NCBI RefSeq assembly: GCF_009846525.1
Contig: NZ_CP024621.1
Location: 2,170,001 to 2,234,000, forward strand
Source of the DNA: Halomonas meridiana
GTDB taxonomy: Bacteria > Pseudomonadota > Gammaproteobacteria > Pseudomonadales > Halomonadaceae
DNA length: 64,000 bases
Reading direction: 5' to 3'
In this document: positions 39,035 through 47,962 of the stretch, piece by piece
Numbering within the stretch: position 1 is the stretch's first letter
Layout: every line of letters starts with the position of its first letter
Notes under the pieces: model-generated
Databases searched by the model: none
Told to the model about the DNA's origin: nothing
The model's input: only the letters and a program-made list of their open reading frames with translations
Position numbers and translations under genes: made by a program

Positions 39035-40999
39035 ATGCGCTTGATTATCGCCGAGAAACCCAGCCTCGCCCGCGCCATTGCTGACGCCCTGCCCGGTGGC
39101 GGCAAGCGCCAGGAAAGCGCGATTGTGTGCGGCGATACCACGGTGACTTGGTGCCTGGGCCACCTGCTGGAGCAAGCTCCACCGGAAGCCTACGACCCCG
39201 CCGATAAACAGTGGCGCCTCGACCGGCTGCCCATCGTGCCCGGCACATGGCAACTCGCCCCGCGCCCTAAAGCCCGTGGCCAGCTCGCGGTGATTCGCAA
39301 ATTGATCAAACAGGCGACCAGCGTGGTGCACGCTGGCGACCCGGACCGCGAAGGCCAACTGCTGGTGCAAGAGGTGATCGAGCATTTGAAATACCGTGGC
39401 CCAGTGCAGCGGCTCTTGATCAGCGACCTCAACCGGCCAGCGGTCAGCCGCGCGCTGGCTAGCCTGCGGTCGAATGCTGAGTTTCAGCCGCTGTTTCAGG
39501 CCGCCCAGGCGCGCTCCCGGGCCGATTGGCTATACGGTATCAACCTGACGCGCGCTTGGACGCTCACCGGCCGCCAGGCCGGGCACGATGGCGTGCTCTC
39601 GGTGGGTCGGGTACAAACCCCGGTGCTGGGGCTAATCGTCCGGCGAGACAACAGTATCCGTGATTTCAAACCCTACCCGTTCTACCCGCTTTGGGTAGAC
39701 CTACAGGTAGCGCAGGGGCAACTGCGCGCGTGGTGGGCACCGAAAGCCCATCAACCGCTGGATGAGCAAGGGCGACTGACGGACCGCACGCCCGCCGATG
39801 CCCTGGCCGCTCAGCTCCCCGGCGTGCACGGCACGCTCACCCAACTAGAACAACAAGAAAAGCGACAAGCGCCACCGCTGCCCTACTCGCTCTCAGCCCT
39901 GCAGGTAGACGCCGCCCGCCGCTTTGGGCTTTCTGCGCAGATGGTGCTGGATATCTGCCAGCGGCTATACGAACAGCACAAGCTGATTACCTACCCTCGC
40001 TCCGACTGCCGCTACCTGCCCGAAGAGCACCTGGCGCTTGCCCAACGCAGCCTCTCCGGTGCCTGCCAGAATGACGACACGCTACGAGGATGGCTTCAAG
40101 GGGCCGACTTTACCCTGCGCTCGAAAGCCTGGAACGACAAGCAGGTGGGCGCGCACCACGCCTTAGCACCGACCGGCAAGCCCGCCGATCTCAGCCAGCT
40201 TTCCGCCACCGAAGGCCATGTGTTTCGGCTGATCGTGCGCAACGTCATGGCGCAGTTCTACCGCCCGCTGCGCACCTTCGAAGTGAAAGCCGAGTTCACC
40301 CTGCTGAACGAAGCCTTCCGCGCGCGCGGCCAAAGCATCCTCGATCCTGGCTGGAAGCCGCTGTTCACCACCCGCGAAGACACCCCGCCGCTGCCGCCAC
40401 TCACCCAAGGCGAGGCCTGCCAGGCCCTTGGCGCAGGCGTGGAGGAAAAAGAGACCCGGCCACCAGAACCGTTCACCGATGCCAGCCTGATCAAAGCGAT
40501 GATGAACATTGGTCGCTACGTGGAGGACCCAGAGGTGCGCCGCACACTGCGCGACACCGATGGCCTGGGCACCGAAGCCACCCGCGCAGGCATCATTGAA
40601 ACCCTGGTGCAACGCGGCTACCTGGTGCGCCAGCAAAAAGCGCTACGCGCCACCAAACTCGGCTGCGCGCTGATCGCCGCCCTGCCCAGCGCCGTCAGCA
40701 CACCGGAACGCACCGCCCTTTGGGAGCAACGCCTGCGAGCGATCTCTGAGCAGCAAGACGACCCCAACGCCTTCCAGCACGCGCTGCTGGAAGACTTACG
40801 CGCCCTGCTCGGCCAAAGCGACGCGGCTAAATTGCGCCACAGCCTACAAACCGCCCAAGGCGAAGCTGGTGCCCCTGCCAAACGCAGCGGCGCCTCTAAG
40901 AAAAGCTATACGCGGCGTAAAAGTACGAGCGGTAAGACAACCACGGGAAGCCGCAGCAGTACGGCGGGGAAGCGGCGAACTAAGAAAACAACGGTCTAG
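39035..40999 (+). CDS. topB: DNA topoisomerase III
   Basis: A 654-residue type IA topoisomerase. The Toprim domain has IIAEKPSLARAIA at the start and HAGDPDREGQLL near residue 100. The active-site Tyr is in KLITYPRSDCRYLP. GLGTEATRAGIIETL is the conserved domain after it. The last ~40 residues are a basic Ser/Thr/Lys/Arg low-complexity tail likely to bind DNA, with no zinc fingers. Decatenates single-stranded or gapped DNA. The end overlaps the convergent phosphatase gene by 4 bp. Confidence 0.95.
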   Translation: MRLIIAEKPSLARAIADALPGGGKRQESAIVCGDTTVTWCLGHLLEQAPPEAYDPADKQWRLDRLPIVPGTWQLAPRPKARGQLAVIRKLIKQATSVVHAGDPDREGQLLVQEVIEHLKYRGPVQRLLISDLNRPAVSRALASLRSNAEFQPLFQAAQARSRADWLYGINLTRAWTLTGRQAGHDGVLSVGRVQTPVLGLIVRRDNSIRDFKPYPFYPLWVDLQVAQGQLRAWWAPKAHQPLDEQGRLTDRTPADALAAQLPGVHGTLTQLEQQEKRQAPPLPYSLSALQVDAARRFGLSAQMVLDICQRLYEQHKLITYPRSDCRYLPEEHLALAQRSLSGACQNDDTLRGWLQGADFTLRSKAWNDKQVGAHHALAPTGKPADLSQLSATEGHVFRLIVRNVMAQFYRPLRTFEVKAEFTLLNEAFRARGQSILDPGWKPLFTTREDTPPLPPLTQGEACQALGAGVEEKETRPPEPFTDASLIKAMMNIGRYVEDPEVRRTLRDTDGLGTEATRAGIIETLVQRGYLVRQQKALRATKLGCALIAALPSAVSTPERTALWEQRLRAISEQQDDPNAFQHALLEDLRALLGQSDAAKLRHSLQTAQGEAGAPAKRSGASKKSYTRRKSTSGKTTTGSRSSTAGKRRTKKTTV

Positions 41000-41565
41000 G
41001 GTATTAACGGTCGATTGACGAAGCCAACGGTCACCTGTTCGCCAATCGAAAGATGCGTCAAACCACAATTATGATGAGGGAAGCGCGTTTTGCTCGGTAG
41101 CGCTAAAAAGTTATTCAATAGCTCACGAATCATATGCCCGTGAGTCACCACCAAAATTCGTGGATATTGCTGAGATAACAACAGATCTTTTGCGTGTTCA
41201 ACGCGTTGCAAGAAAGCCCCCGGCGACTCATCGCTACAAGGCACTGGAACACCACTGGACAACTTCTGGTAGCCAACAGGCATCAGCGGCACCTCGCTGG
41301 TGAGTACCAGTTGGCCTTCTGCTAGACACGGATGTATCTCAAACGGTAGAGAACTGGCGTCTAAAAAAGGCTGCACTGTCTTCACAGCTCGTGAAAGAGG
41401 CGAGCAAAGAATTGCATCAAGCCTCAAGGAAAGCAGCCCGCTAACAATAGCGTGAGCTTGCTCGCATCCCAGTGCCGTTAGCGTTTCATCCATCCCGCTA
41501 GAAAGCCGCCCCTCCTGGTTAGATAGCGTTTCCGCGTGACGCAGTAAAAAAATATCCATTTGCAT
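40996..41565 (-). CDS. Histidine phosphatase (phosphoglycerate mutase-like) family protein
   Basis: A 189-residue cytoplasmic enzyme of histidine phosphatase branch 1. The catalytic LLRHAETLSNQ lies near residue 7, the core Arg in CSPLSRAVKT near residue 56, the acid residue in a diverged SDESPGAF region, and the second His in VVTHGHMIRE near residue 140. Substrate unknown. It lies 24 bp after the small membrane protein gene on the same strand. Confidence 0.88.
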   Translation of the reverse strand: MQMDIFLLRHAETLSNQEGRLSSGMDETLTALGCEQAHAIVSGLLSLRLDAILCSPLSRAVKTVQPFLDASSLPFEIHPCLAEGQLVLTSEVPLMPVGYQKLSSGVPVPCSDESPGAFLQRVEHAKDLLLSQQYPRILVVTHGHMIRELLNNFLALPSKTRFPHHNCGLTHLSIGEQVTVGFVNRPLIP

Positions 41566-41589
41566 TACGTTGGTCAGAGAGCCAAATCG

Positions 41590-41979
41590 TTATAGAAACC
41601 ACCAAACTACCAAAAGCAGCGCGTAAACGATCAGTGACATAAGTGTAACAGGCCCAAGTAAGCGTACTTTTTTGCCTTTAAAGACAGCGCCATCTTCGCC
41701 TTCTAAGGCCACTGCGCGACCAGCAAATTGCTTGTATTGCCAACTTGCAGATAATTCGAAGATTGCGAACAGTATTACGATGATGGTGCCGATCATCTGC
41801 GCTTGAAACGCCAGCTCTATTGCCTGCACACGGCATTGATCTAACAGTGAATAATGCGCCGTCAGGAGCCCAATAGTAAACGCGGCACAGACGCCCATCA
41901 TCGCAAATCGAATAGCACCTAAGTGTCGGAGCTGATTCATTAGCTCAGCGTATTGCAAATCGATCGAAAGGGGAGGCAT
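41590..41979 (-). CDS. Hypothetical membrane protein (129 aa)
   Basis: Not recognised. Three hydrophobic segments at about residues 24-42, 60-78 and 108-128 (VTLMSLIVYALLLVVWWFL), with a polar loop before the third (EGEDGAVFKGKKVR). It precedes the phosphatase gene by 24 bp and may be in one transcript with it. A GGGGAG-like site overlaps the start region. Confidence 0.6.
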   Translation of the reverse strand: MPPLSIDLQYAELMNQLRHLGAIRFAMMGVCAAFTIGLLTAHYSLLDQCRVQAIELAFQAQMIGTIIVILFAIFELSASWQYKQFAGRAVALEGEDGAVFKGKKVRLLGPVTLMSLIVYALLLVVWWFL

Positions 41980-42105
41980 GGCTTAGCCCTTCTGTACTTG
42001 GCGAGATGGACGCTGTCCCTATACTGACCTCGCCTCAGTACACAAGCCGCTTTGGTGCATGACCATAGGAAGTTCGGTTGTTTGCTGTAATGATAATGCT
42101 ACTCC

Positions 42106-42345
42106 TCACCACGTCTCACTCGCCCCTGGCGGGCCGATATCCATTGGCATATCCGGTGAAATATCTAACACGCCTTGAATCTGTTTTAGACGCTCCGCCG
42201 TGGCTTCGTCGGCGGCACCGGTAATGCAGCCGATTTCCTCTAGCACTTCTCGAACCGTCAGGCCTTCCGCGCTGAGGCGGGTGGCGATGTCATGGATGGG
42301 CTGATCGCTGGAAATCGTGATCAACCATAGCGTGACCGTTGCCAT
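42106..42345 (-). CDS. Small protein resembling subtilase propeptide/inhibitor I9
   Basis: A 79-residue protein with no signal peptide. The order of strand-helix-strand-helix-strand and the phrases ATRLSAEGLTVREVLEEIG, CITGAADEA and LKQIQGVLDISPD resemble the inhibitor I9 fold of subtilase propeptides. It lies 64 bp downstream of the subtilase gene on the same strand. GGAGAG 7 bases before the ATG at 42345 sets the start. It could be a separate folding chaperone or inhibitor of that protease. The fold call is by eye. Confidence 0.62.
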   Translation of the reverse strand: MATVTLWLITISSDQPIHDIATRLSAEGLTVREVLEEIGCITGAADEATAERLKQIQGVLDISPDMPMDIGPPGASETW

Positions 42346-42409
42346 GGTACGTCTCTCCACAGATCGTGCGTTGGGCGTTTGGAAAGAACCGCCCAGCGCG
42401 GCGTGATGG

Positions 42410-43717
42410 TTAAGGGGCCTGCACCAGACCTATGCCCACTTGCGTGTCAGGTAGGGGCAAAGGTTTGGCCGACGCTACTAACTGCTCCCAAAGCTTTCGC
42501 CCACGTAGGGAGGCATCCGACTGCGCCCAGAGGGCGGCACAACCCGCCACGTGCGGAGCGGCCATGCTGGTGCCGCTGATCGATTTATGCCGCGTGGGCC
42601 GGGGCCACGACGAAAAAACATCTCGGCCAGGGGCGGCAATGTCGATTTTGCCATGATTGGAAAAGTTGGAAGGCGATAAGTTGGGATCTAAGGAAGCCAC
42701 CGACATCACCGTAGGCGAGTTGGCGGGCGCGCCCGTTTGCATGGCGGCATTCCCCGCTGCGGCAATCACCAGGCAGCCGTTACGCAACGCCGCTGCCCCG
42801 GCATGGGTGTAGGCGGCTTGCACCGGGCTTTGGCTCCCTAACGACATCGAAATTACTTCACAGCGGTTGGTAATCGCCCAGTTCAGACCCGCCAGCACTC
42901 CGGCTCCGGTACTGCTGCCTGAGTTGGTGAGCACCTTACCCACCAGAATTTGCGCTTCATAAGCAATGCCGTAACGCGGCGTGGTATCACCTGGGCTTTG
43001 GGGGCCACAGGCTGTGCCAATACAGTGGGTGCCGTGCCCGTTCATATCCTGCACGGCCTCTCCTACAAACGAGCGGGTCACGAATTCTCTGCCGGCGAAA
43101 TCCGTGTGCCCCAGATCCATACCGGTATCCAACACGGCGACTTTAATGCCCGACCCGCTCCAGCGGCTTTGCGGCACTTTACAACGGCTCAATCCCCACG
43201 TGAGCCGAAGCGCCGCTTCAAGCTCTGAAGCCCCCTCTTGGGCATCCAGTTCAACGCCTAAATCCCGTGCAATAGTCGTGGCAGCGCGTAAAAAGCCGCG
43301 CAAGTACTCGGAATTCTCTGAAAACGCAAAGTACTCCGGTTCGATGATGTCGACGGGGCTATCCGCCGCAAGCGTATCCAACACGCTCATCCCGTGCTGC
43401 TCTATGGCATCACCGCCAATCAGCGCCACGCCAATTTCGGGAAACACCATGGCTTCTGCGTCGCCGGCGTCTTCCAGGCTCACCGCTTGGTCGGTAAAGT
43501 CGCGGGCATCCGCCACGCGGAAATGCTGGGCTTTGAGTGCCTGGATGCCCGCTTCCACATGGCCATCGCGGTAGCTAATCAAAAAGCGCCCGGTCTCTAG
43601 ACAGCTTCCCCCACGTTCCAAGGCATCCAGCAGTAGCTTTTCGGTGCCACACGAGACCGTGGCACGTGGCGGCGTTGTGGGCGTCGTGCCGCTACCTATC
43701 GGTTTTTTCGCCATCAT
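42410..43717 (-). CDS. S8 family serine peptidase (subtilase)
   Basis: A ~435-residue subtilase. The catalytic triad is complete: Asp in VAVLDTGMDLGHTD (near residue 197), His in NGHGTHCIGTACG (near 231), Ser in ISGTSMAAPHVAG (near 384), plus the oxyanion Asn in AAAGNAA. A ~190-residue N-terminal region contains a propeptide-like stretch, but there is no signal peptide, so cytoplasmic or non-classical location is likely. AAGGA precedes two adjacent ATGs (43717, 43714). The I9-like gene follows. Confidence 0.88.
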   Translation of the reverse strand: MMAKKPIGSGTTPTTPPRATVSCGTEKLLLDALERGGSCLETGRFLISYRDGHVEAGIQALKAQHFRVADARDFTDQAVSLEDAGDAEAMVFPEIGVALIGGDAIEQHGMSVLDTLAADSPVDIIEPEYFAFSENSEYLRGFLRAATTIARDLGVELDAQEGASELEAALRLTWGLSRCKVPQSRWSGSGIKVAVLDTGMDLGHTDFAGREFVTRSFVGEAVQDMNGHGTHCIGTACGPQSPGDTTPRYGIAYEAQILVGKVLTNSGSSTGAGVLAGLNWAITNRCEVISMSLGSQSPVQAAYTHAGAAALRNGCLVIAAAGNAAMQTGAPANSPTVMSVASLDPNLSPSNFSNHGKIDIAAPGRDVFSSWPRPTRHKSISGTSMAAPHVAGCAALWAQSDASLRGRKLWEQLVASAKPLPLPDTQVGIGLVQAP

Positions 43718-43825
43718 CGACATCCTTTTCTTTGCGCATCAACAAAAAACGGCGGGCTACGAATCAGTGTCCGCCGTTTCAGCTTAACGCACCTGAGGCG
43801 CTTCGCCAGGAAGCGAGGCGTTGGC

Positions 43826-44614
43826 TCAGTCGTCGAAGGCAGGCATGCGCTCATCATCGCGCAGCGTGAGCACCTCTACGCCGCTTGCCGTGACAGCCAC
43901 GGTATGCTCCCACTGCGCCGAGAGCTTCTCATCGCTGGTCACCACGGTCCAGCCGTCGCGTTTGGTTTTGATCTTGGCGTTGCCCATGTTCACCATCGGC
44001 TCGATGGTGAACACCATACCCTCTTTCAACGTGAGGCCTTTGCCTGGCTTACCGTAGTGCAGCACCTGAGGCGCTTCATGCATGTCGCGCCCGATGCCGT
44101 GGCCGCAGTATTCGCGGACGATGGCGTAACCGTGGCGCTCGGCATGGCGTTGAATGGCATGCCCCACGTCTCCCAGCGTGGCACCGGGTTTGACGGCATG
44201 AATGCCTCGCCACATGGCTTCGTAGGTCGTATCGACCAGCCGTTGGGCATTGGGAGTGACCGTGCCCACCAAATAGGTTTTGCTGGCATCGGCGATAAAG
44301 CCGTTTTTCTCAAGCGTGATGTCGACGTTGACGATATCGCCTGAGGCCAACCGCTGGGTTTCAGAAGGAATGCCGTGGCACACCACATGGTTCACCGAGG
44401 CATTGAGCACGTAGGGGTAACCGTACTGGCCTTTACTTGCCGGGCGCGCCTTCACTACATCGACGATGTAGCGTTCGGCCCAGCGGTTGATATCCATCGT
44501 GGAAATACCCGGCTCAATGCGTGCGTCTAAATAGCCAAACACCTGCGCCAGCAGCCGACCCGCTTCACGCAGTAACTGAAGCTCTTCGGGTGTTTTCAGC
44601 GTCACCCTACTCAC
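43826..44614 (-). CDS. map: Methionine aminopeptidase type I
   Basis: A 262-residue enzyme removing the N-terminal Met from nascent proteins. The metal-binding set is present: NASVNHVVCHGIPSE, the two Asp in DIVNVDITLEKNGFIADAS, His in YCGHGIGRDMHEAP, Glu in VFTIEPMVN and the final Glu in SAQWEHTVAVT. Its start overlaps the end of a ParD-like gene by 8 bp. A second map copy probably exists elsewhere near rpsB, as is usual; this cannot be checked here. Confidence 0.95.
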   Translation of the reverse strand: MSRVTLKTPEELQLLREAGRLLAQVFGYLDARIEPGISTMDINRWAERYIVDVVKARPASKGQYGYPYVLNASVNHVVCHGIPSETQRLASGDIVNVDITLEKNGFIADASKTYLVGTVTPNAQRLVDTTYEAMWRGIHAVKPGATLGDVGHAIQRHAERHGYAIVREYCGHGIGRDMHEAPQVLHYGKPGKGLTLKEGMVFTIEPMVNMGNAKIKTKRDGWTVVTSDEKLSAQWEHTVAVTASGVEVLTLRDDERMPAFDD

Positions 44615-44813
44615 CCATCACCATCCTGATATCCACGTCGGCTTGCTTCATTTGCTCCCGCATGATGTCAGAAAAGGTCAGGCCGGGGTTCGCCTCCGCC
44701 AGCATGCCGATTTTGATCCAGTACTCCGCCTGGGCATTGATGGAGCGCACCATCACACCGCTCGCTTTACGCAGCTCTTCATGCAGCTGGTCGTTGATTT
44801 TGACGATCCCCAT
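44607..44813 (-). CDS. ParD-like family protein
   Basis: A 68-residue protein of the ParD-like type: MGIVKINDQLHEELRKAS at the start looks like a ribbon-helix-helix DNA-binding arm, followed by SINAQAEYWIKIGMLAEANP. No ParE-type toxin gene is adjacent; instead the gene overlaps map by 8 bp. GAGG lies 5 bases before the ATG at 44813. The pairing with map suggests control of map rather than a toxin-antitoxin pair. Confidence 0.75.
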   Translation of the reverse strand: MGIVKINDQLHEELRKASGVMVRSINAQAEYWIKIGMLAEANPGLTFSDIMREQMKQADVDIRMVMGE

Positions 44814-44836
44814 GGCAACCTCGATATATGTTTCGA

Positions 44837-44854
44837 ATACGAAATGTATACGAA
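44837..44854 (+). promoter_or_regulatory. ATACGAA direct repeats upstream of the ParD-like/map unit
   Basis: ATACGAA occurs at 44837-44843 and 44848-44854, 11 bp apart (one helix turn), within an AT-rich zone that also holds GTATAC and ATATAT. Position 24-41 bp before the start of a ribbon-helix-helix-type gene suggests an autoregulatory site. Inference only. Confidence 0.4.
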
Positions 44855-44900
44855 TCATATATACCCTTGGCACAAGCGGCAAGCCGCCGCGAAGCAGGGG

Positions 44901-46265
44901 CTAATGGCGCGGGAGCGGTGCCCACGCCAGCACTTTTTGGCGCAGCATCTGCTTTTGGGATGCCAGTGCGGCTTGCCACTCGGCGCACTCCTGGCGCTCT
45001 GGTCCGTTGGTTTCGGTGCGTGCACTAAACGCTTCCAGCCAAGCTTGGCGTACGCAAAGATCCTGATAGCGACCCAATACTCGCTGACGGCGTTTCAACT
45101 CCTTCAAGAACGATGTAGAAGTCATCGGGTGCAGGTCGGCCAAATAACGAAGACGCTTCACGTCCTTGCGTAGGTCATGAAACGATGCGTCAGGGTCGTC
45201 GATCGAGAGCGCCGCCAGCGCCTTTTGATGCTGCTTCACCCGCTCATCGAGCACTGCTTGAATGCGTTTGGGAGACAGCTTGGCCAGCGCCTGCCTACAC
45301 GCCTTTGACGCTAGCCAGCGCTGCCACTCCTCAAGGGCCTCGGGGTAGCCCGGCGCATTCAACTGCTGGCACAGCGCCACGTGCTCCCTCCGTTGGCAGC
45401 TCTGTAACCACTGGCGCAGGTGCTGCTGGGTCGAGGTCGAGAGGGGGACCTCGATGTCATCGAGATCAGCCAGCACCACATCGAGATCGCGCAGGTCGCT
45501 GGTGGCGCGGGCGTGCCGCTTGAGCTGCGTTAGCCACGGCTTCCACCCAGACACCTTAGTGATGGCGCGAATCGATTCCAGCATCGCCCGGCTGCGGCGC
45601 AGGCTCACCCGGTATTGATGAAGAAACTCAGGGTCGACACCCGCCATCACGCCGGGTTTCAGCGCCTTCACCCGCTGGTGTTGATACACCAACGCCTCAT
45701 GCAAGCGGTTTGCAACATCGCCATTGGCTTGGGGCGGCTCGTCGGCACGACGCTGGAACAGCGCGTAGCTGGCGGTATCAGGCGTTAAGCCACCGGTGAG
45801 CGTGGCACTGCCCGGCTCTAGCGCGTTCCAGGGGGCATCAGGCAAGGTGAAATGCAGCACGCTGCCAGTGGGTAGCGAGGGAGGCGCGTCGTCGTCGAGC
45901 CACTGCGCCAGCTCGACCAAGGCGGGATTATGGCCAATCACCAATACCCGCTCGGTGTCATTGGGCAAGGCTTTGAGCCACGCGAGCAGCGCATCGCCGT
46001 CGAAGGTGTAAAGCGCGTCATCCAGCAGCACATGGCGATCTAATTGACGCTGAAGATGCAGCGATTCGATGACATCGAAGGTTTGTCGGGTACGTAACGC
46101 CGTGCTCACACAAACCTTACCCGTCAACGACTGCCAGCGCTGTAGTACATACGCCATGGCGTGTGCTTGGCGCACGCCACGCTTGCTCAACGGGCGTTGA
46201 TGGTCGGTCATCTCGCCGCTGGGCTGTTGGGCTTTGGCGTGCCGCATTAACGTGAGGTGCCGCAT
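44901..46265 (-). CDS. SixA-type histidine phosphatase fused to a CHAD domain
   Basis: A 454-residue fusion. Residues ~1-160 are a SixA-like phosphohistidine phosphatase (LTLMRHAKAQQ at the start, TALRTRQT, VLVIGHNPAL). Residues ~190-440 are a CHAD domain, a helical fold rich in conserved His/Arg/Lys (EFLHQYRVSLRRSRAML; FHDLRKDVKRLRYLADL) that binds polyphosphate. Together they suggest action on a phosphorylated or polyphosphate-linked target. The M48 protease gene lies 78 bp upstream on the same strand. Confidence 0.88.
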   Translation of the reverse strand: MRHLTLMRHAKAQQPSGEMTDHQRPLSKRGVRQAHAMAYVLQRWQSLTGKVCVSTALRTRQTFDVIESLHLQRQLDRHVLLDDALYTFDGDALLAWLKALPNDTERVLVIGHNPALVELAQWLDDDAPPSLPTGSVLHFTLPDAPWNALEPGSATLTGGLTPDTASYALFQRRADEPPQANGDVANRLHEALVYQHQRVKALKPGVMAGVDPEFLHQYRVSLRRSRAMLESIRAITKVSGWKPWLTQLKRHARATSDLRDLDVVLADLDDIEVPLSTSTQQHLRQWLQSCQRREHVALCQQLNAPGYPEALEEWQRWLASKACRQALAKLSPKRIQAVLDERVKQHQKALAALSIDDPDASFHDLRKDVKRLRYLADLHPMTSTSFLKELKRRQRVLGRYQDLCVRQAWLEAFSARTETNGPERQECAEWQAALASQKQMLRQKVLAWAPLPRH

Positions 46266-46343
46266 GGGAGGCCTCCCAAGCTAAAGGTCATGAGCCAAGT
46301 TTAGACCAGCCATCGCTTTGCAGGGCAACGGCGCGTTGCTCGC

Positions 46344-47141
46344 TCAGCACTGCGCCGGCGCCACGCTGCGAAAAGTCTCCGTGGCCTCTTCCAGCGCCCC
46401 TTGCAGCGACCGAATGCGCGATTCGTGTGCCGGGTGTGTCGATAAAAACTCCGGAGGCTGGCCATCACTAGCCGTCGCCATGTTCTGCCACAGCGCCACG
46501 CTCTGCTGGGGGTCGAAGCCCGCGCGGGCCATGATCTCCAGGCCCATCAAGTCGGCTTCTTCTTCGTGGGTACGGCTGAACGGCAGGCTGATGCCCAACT
46601 GGGCCCCTACGCCCAGCGCCTGCATCAACTGCTGGCTGCCAAACTCGCCCTCCCCCAGAAACCCCACCACCAGTAGCACGGCTTTAATGCCGAGCTGCTG
46701 GGTCAAGCGCTCGTTGCCGTGGTCGGCCAACACGTGGGCGACTTCATGCCCCATCACTGCGGCAAGCTGGGCCGGGGTTTCCGCCACCCGTAGCAGGCCG
46801 CTATGCACCCCAATGCGGCCACCCGGCAGCGCGAAGGCGTTGGGAGATGGATCCTCGAACACCACCACCTCCCAACGCTCGGGGAAATCGAGCCCTGGGT
46901 AGCTCGCTTGCGCACCCGCCACTACTTTTTGCGCCACGCACTGCACTAGTTGGTTTGCTTGCGCATCGCGGCTGATGGGCTGAGTGTTGCGTAGCTGATT
47001 GAAGGTATCTGCGCCCATGTCTGCCATCAGCGGGCCGGGGACCAGGGCCAGTTGGGAGCGCCCGGTGGGCGTTTCATCACAGCCCGCCAGTAACGCCAGC
47101 AGCGCGAGCCAGAAAAGGGGTCGTACATATCGCTTTTGCAT
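46344..47141 (-). CDS. M48 family metalloprotease lipoprotein
   Basis: A 265-residue exported zinc protease. The lipobox LLAGC puts the Cys near residue 20. The zinc site HEVAH is in VMGHEVAHVLADHG, and the third ligand lies in THEEEADLMGLEIMARAG. A short Loi-like protein without extra domains, probably acting in envelope quality control. The ATG at 47141 is preferred over a TTG two codons upstream. It is divergent from the IalB-type gene. Confidence 0.9.
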   Translation of the reverse strand: MQKRYVRPLFWLALLALLAGCDETPTGRSQLALVPGPLMADMGADTFNQLRNTQPISRDAQANQLVQCVAQKVVAGAQASYPGLDFPERWEVVVFEDPSPNAFALPGGRIGVHSGLLRVAETPAQLAAVMGHEVAHVLADHGNERLTQQLGIKAVLLVVGFLGEGEFGSQQLMQALGVGAQLGISLPFSRTHEEEADLMGLEIMARAGFDPQQSVALWQNMATASDGQPPEFLSTHPAHESRIRSLQGALEEATETFRSVAPAQC

Positions 47142-47310
47142 AAACAAGGGTCGCCTACATCAAGAAACGTACGCCAGAGTATACGGCGCTTTGCAGGCCT
47201 GTCGCGCGTCGCGCTGTGTTTACATTCCGCCTCTATGCTGGATATCAAGCGCACAAGCAGGCATGGTGGTGGTATTGCTTACCATTAACGAACCAACAGG
47301 AGATGACGCA

Positions 47311-47838
47311 ATGCCACACCGCTTTACTCAAACCCTGCGCATGATTGGCCTGCTATCGATCTTGGCGTTTTCAACCAGCGCCTTCGGCCAACAGCCGGGC
47401 GCCGCGTCCGGCGAGAATGTCACCACCGAGTCGTTTCAAGACTGGGAAGTGCGCTGCCAGGAGGGCCAGGGCCCAACACGCTGTGCGATGGTACAAATGG
47501 TTACCCAACCCGGCAACGATCAGCCCTTGATGCAGGTAGTTCTCGATTACCCGCCGCAAATCGACGGCCCGGTGATGAGCTTCTTCGTCCCGCTGGGCGT
47601 ACGCCTAGCCGCTGGCTTGCAACTGGTGGTGGATGACGGCGAGCCCATCCAGTTCCCCTATCAGGTTTGCCAACAGCAAGGCTGCCGTGCCGACGCCCCC
47701 ATCGAGCCGTCGATGTTGCAGCAGCTGCGCAGTGGCAATACGGCCACCCTCAGTATGATTGGCCCACGCGGTGATCGCATGGACCTGGACATTTCGCTGA
47801 TCGGCTTCACCGACGCCAGCACGCGCATTGCGCCCTAA
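47311..47838 (+). CDS. Invasion-associated locus B (IalB) family protein
   Basis: A 175-residue exported protein with a signal peptide to about residue 26 (FSTSAFGQ). The IalB pattern is clear: SFQDWEVRCQ, RCAMVQ, VPLGVRLAAGLQLVVDDG, YQVCQQQGCRADAPI with its Cys pair, and the final LIGFTDA. AGGAG 8 bases upstream sets the ATG. IalB proteins are periplasmic and of unclear function outside Bartonella. A strong terminator follows. Confidence 0.88.
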   Translation: MPHRFTQTLRMIGLLSILAFSTSAFGQQPGAASGENVTTESFQDWEVRCQEGQGPTRCAMVQMVTQPGNDQPLMQVVLDYPPQIDGPVMSFFVPLGVRLAAGLQLVVDDGEPIQFPYQVCQQQGCRADAPIEPSMLQQLRSGNTATLSMIGPRGDRMDLDISLIGFTDASTRIAP

Positions 47839-47902
47839 GGCAACGTCCGAGCAGCTCGGCGCGCAAGGGTATTAAGCAGCGCAAGCGCGAGGCACAACCA
47901 AG

Positions 47903-47926
47903 ACGCCCCCGGGATTCCGGGGGCGT
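47903..47926. terminator. Terminator after the IalB-family gene
   Basis: A perfect 10 bp stem (ACGCCCCCGG with CCGGGGGCGT) around GATT, followed by TTTGTGTT. It lies between convergent genes. Confidence 0.88.
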
Positions 47927-47962
47927 TTGTGTTACTAAAGGCTGGATGTAGTGAGGGGTTTA

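Noticed and set aside
44607-44813. ParDE toxin-antitoxin module
   Set aside because: No ParE-like toxin frame is adjacent; the neighbour is map.
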